DNA of 64,000 nt from Gimesia fumaroli (GTDB lineage: Bacteria; Planctomycetota; Planctomycetia; Planctomycetales; Planctomycetaceae), in contig NZ_CP037452.1 in the NCBI RefSeq assembly GCF_007754425.1, positions 2,517,164 to 2,581,163 on the forward strand, written 5' to 3'. The translations under genes were made by a program, and so were the position numbers. This document shows positions 62,632 through 64,000 of the stretch, piece by piece. Position 1 is the first letter of the stretch; each line of letters begins with the position of its first letter. The notes beneath the pieces were generated by a model. That model was not told where the DNA came from, did no database searches, and saw only the letters and a list, made by a program, of their open reading frames with translations.

Positions 62632-64000
62632 TCACAAAACCGGGCCCAGCATGGCGACGGTATTGTTCCATAATCGGTGTGTCATTGACCAGTTTGCCAC
62701 ATCCTCTGATGTGACTTCGAGGGAATGTGCGAGGTATTCCTGCTGTCGTTCTCGAACGGCGGCGGTCAGTGTGGGATCGTAAAACAGGATGTTATTTTCG
62801 TAGTTGAGGTCAAAGCTGCGCCGGTCGATGTTCGCAGAACCAATCAATGTGACTTCACCATCCAGAGTGAGTGATTTTGTATGTAACAGGCCTTCGGTGT
62901 ACTCGAAGATTTTGACGCCCGCCGCCAGTAATTCTGCGTAATAACTGCGACTGGCAGCAGCCACAACCCGGGAATCATTGCGGGCAGGAAAGATGATGGT
63001 GGTATCAATGCCTCGATAGGCGGTTGCGCAGAGTGCGTCCTGCATCGATTCGTTGGGAACATAATACGGGGTCGTGATGATCAGTTCGCGACGCGCGGTG
63101 TGCATCAGGGACTCGAAGACTTCCGGCATGGCAGAATACCGTACGGTGGGGCCCGTGCCGATGACTTGAGCGGGAATACCCGATTTCTGTGGAGGGACCG
63201 GGGTACGTAGCAGGTTGGTTAGATCTTCATTTACATAAGTCATCCAGTCGCTGGCAAACAGAAATTGATTTTGGAGTGCGACTGGTCCCTGAAAGCGGAT
63301 GACAGCATCTACCCAGGGGGCATATTTCGGTTTCACGCGGAATTCCGGATCGGCACAGTTCTGGCTGCCACAGTAGGTGATGTCTCCATCAATCACCACA
63401 ATCTTACGGTGATTGCGCAGATCAATGCGACCGACGAATGGACGCAAAAGCAGATTCCCGATCGGCAGTGCAACCGCGACATGCACTCCCGCTTCAGTCA
63501 TCTCACTCCAATAGGGGGACTTGATCATCAGTCGTGAACCGAGCCCGTCAGCCATAGCCCGGCACGTCACACCCCGTGCTGCAGCCCGCTTGAGCGCCTC
63601 TACAATTTTGCAGCCGTTATTGTCGGCCAGCCAGATATAAAACAGTAGATGCACATGATCTTGAGCGGCGTCAATGTCGGCCACCATCGCGTCGATCGTT
63701 GCGTTCGAATCAGGCAGCAGCGTCGCCGCGTTTCCATCTGCAGCAGAGAAGCCGCTAATGGACTGGCCGATGCGAAACAGATGATCGTAGCGATCGGGGA
63801 CCTCAACGAATCCCGGTAATTCTTTTACATCCCCGTTTGCTGGAAATGGTGGCAGGTTCTCGATCACCTCACGCATCCGTGCGATGCGGCGGCGGCCAAT
63901 ATTCACTTCACCAAATAAAAGATAAGCGAGGATGCCGACGACCGGCACCGTTACAATGACAACAATCCAGGCCAGTCGCGAGGTCGGCTCTCGATGCGGC
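62632..64000 (-). CDS. cls: Cardiolipin synthase, phospholipase D family (5' end beyond window)
   Basis: The frame is open to the end of the window and reads LAWIVVIVTVPVVGILAYLL upstream of the first in-window start, the usual second membrane helix of cardiolipin synthases, so the N-terminus is cut off. Two HKD phosphodiesterase motifs are expected. The first is marked by RNHRKIVVIDGDITYCGSQN (HxK-x4-D) and the second by LLHTKSLTLDGEVTLIGSAN. The enzyme joins two phosphatidylglycerol molecules to give cardiolipin in the membrane. It converges with the transporter gene, 21 bases apart. Confidence 0.92.
   Translation of the reverse strand, partial: PHREPTSRLAWIVVIVTVPVVGILAYLLFGEVNIGRRRIARMREVIENLPPFPANGDVKELPGFVEVPDRYDHLFRIGQSISGFSAADGNAATLLPDSNATIDAMVADIDAAQDHVHLLFYIWLADNNGCKIVEALKRAAARGVTCRAMADGLGSRLMIKSPYWSEMTEAGVHVAVALPIGNLLLRPFVGRIDLRNHRKIVVIDGDITYCGSQNCADPEFRVKPKYAPWVDAVIRFQGPVALQNQFLFASDWMTYVNEDLTNLLRTPVPPQKSGIPAQVIGTGPTVRYSAMPEVFESLMHTARRELIITTPYYVPNESMQDALCATAYRGIDTTIIFPARNDSRVVAAASRSYYAELLAAGVKIFEYTEGLLHTKSLTLDGEVTLIGSANIDRRSFDLNYENNILFYDPTLTAAVRERQQEYLAHSLEVTSEDVANWSMTHRLWNNTVAMLGPVL

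Overview
The window looks like chromosomal DNA of a planctomycete, probably close to Gimesia/Planctomyces. The main reason is the density of families largely confined to that phylum: planctomycete cytochrome c modules with DUF1549/DUF1553 or DUF1587/DUF1592/DUF1588/DUF1585, Tat-exported DUF1501 and DUF1552 proteins, a DUF1559 pilin-like protein, a BlaI/M56 pair and very large hybrid kinases. Genus-level placement is inference; no rRNA is present.

Layout. 1-2.6 kb: end of a lipid-methyltransferase operon (CFA synthase, DUF1295, second CFA-like enzyme) with overlapping stop/start codons. 2.9-7.0 kb: LamG/cytochrome/DUF1592 protein followed by DUF1552. 7.0-17.4 kb (minus): a signalling block with a beta-propeller hybrid kinase, a receiver-HDOD protein and a multi-PAS hybrid kinase whose N-terminus is an ethylene-receptor-type membrane domain; that last gene is cut by one in-frame TGA. 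17.8-23.6 kb: small lipoprotein, membrane and secreted proteins, an NHL-repeat protein and a prenyltransferase/squalene-cyclase-fold protein. 23.85-25.49 kb: a short ORF, an intrinsic terminator and a dense array of thirteen tRNA or tRNA-like genes, one with about 88 nt inserted in its anticodon loop. 25.5-26.9 kb: 2OG-Fe(II) oxygenase and a possible ATP-grasp-like protein in the same direction.

27-29.5 kb (minus): OxyR-like regulator with both redox cysteines, then catalase. 29.7-34.7 kb (minus): a 1655-aa protein with a SIR2-like domain and a degenerate STAND-like NTPase region, a candidate defence protein. 35.1-39.8 kb: DUF1549/DUF1553 plus DUF1501 pair. 40.1-42.5 kb: hybrid kinase with a recently duplicated PAS domain. 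42.6-43.5 kb: DUF1559 protein. 43.7-50.8 kb: a type III polyketide synthase locus in two converging arms (methyltransferase, FAD reductase, PKS; RND exporter, membrane methyltransferase, SAM methyltransferase), with a YceI protein behind it. 51.7-53.2 kb: BlaI/M56 pair. 53.4-59.5 kb: third planctomycete module (DUF1549/DUF1553, PPC-like protein, DUF1501). 59.6-64 kb: MFS transporter, ArsB/SLC13-type transporter and the start-truncated cardiolipin synthase.

The most unusual material is the tRNA array with its leader and two downstream enzymes, the interrupted ethylene-receptor-like kinase, the SIR2/STAND-like protein and the type III PKS locus. I saw no CRISPR array, rRNA, integrase or complete insertion sequence.
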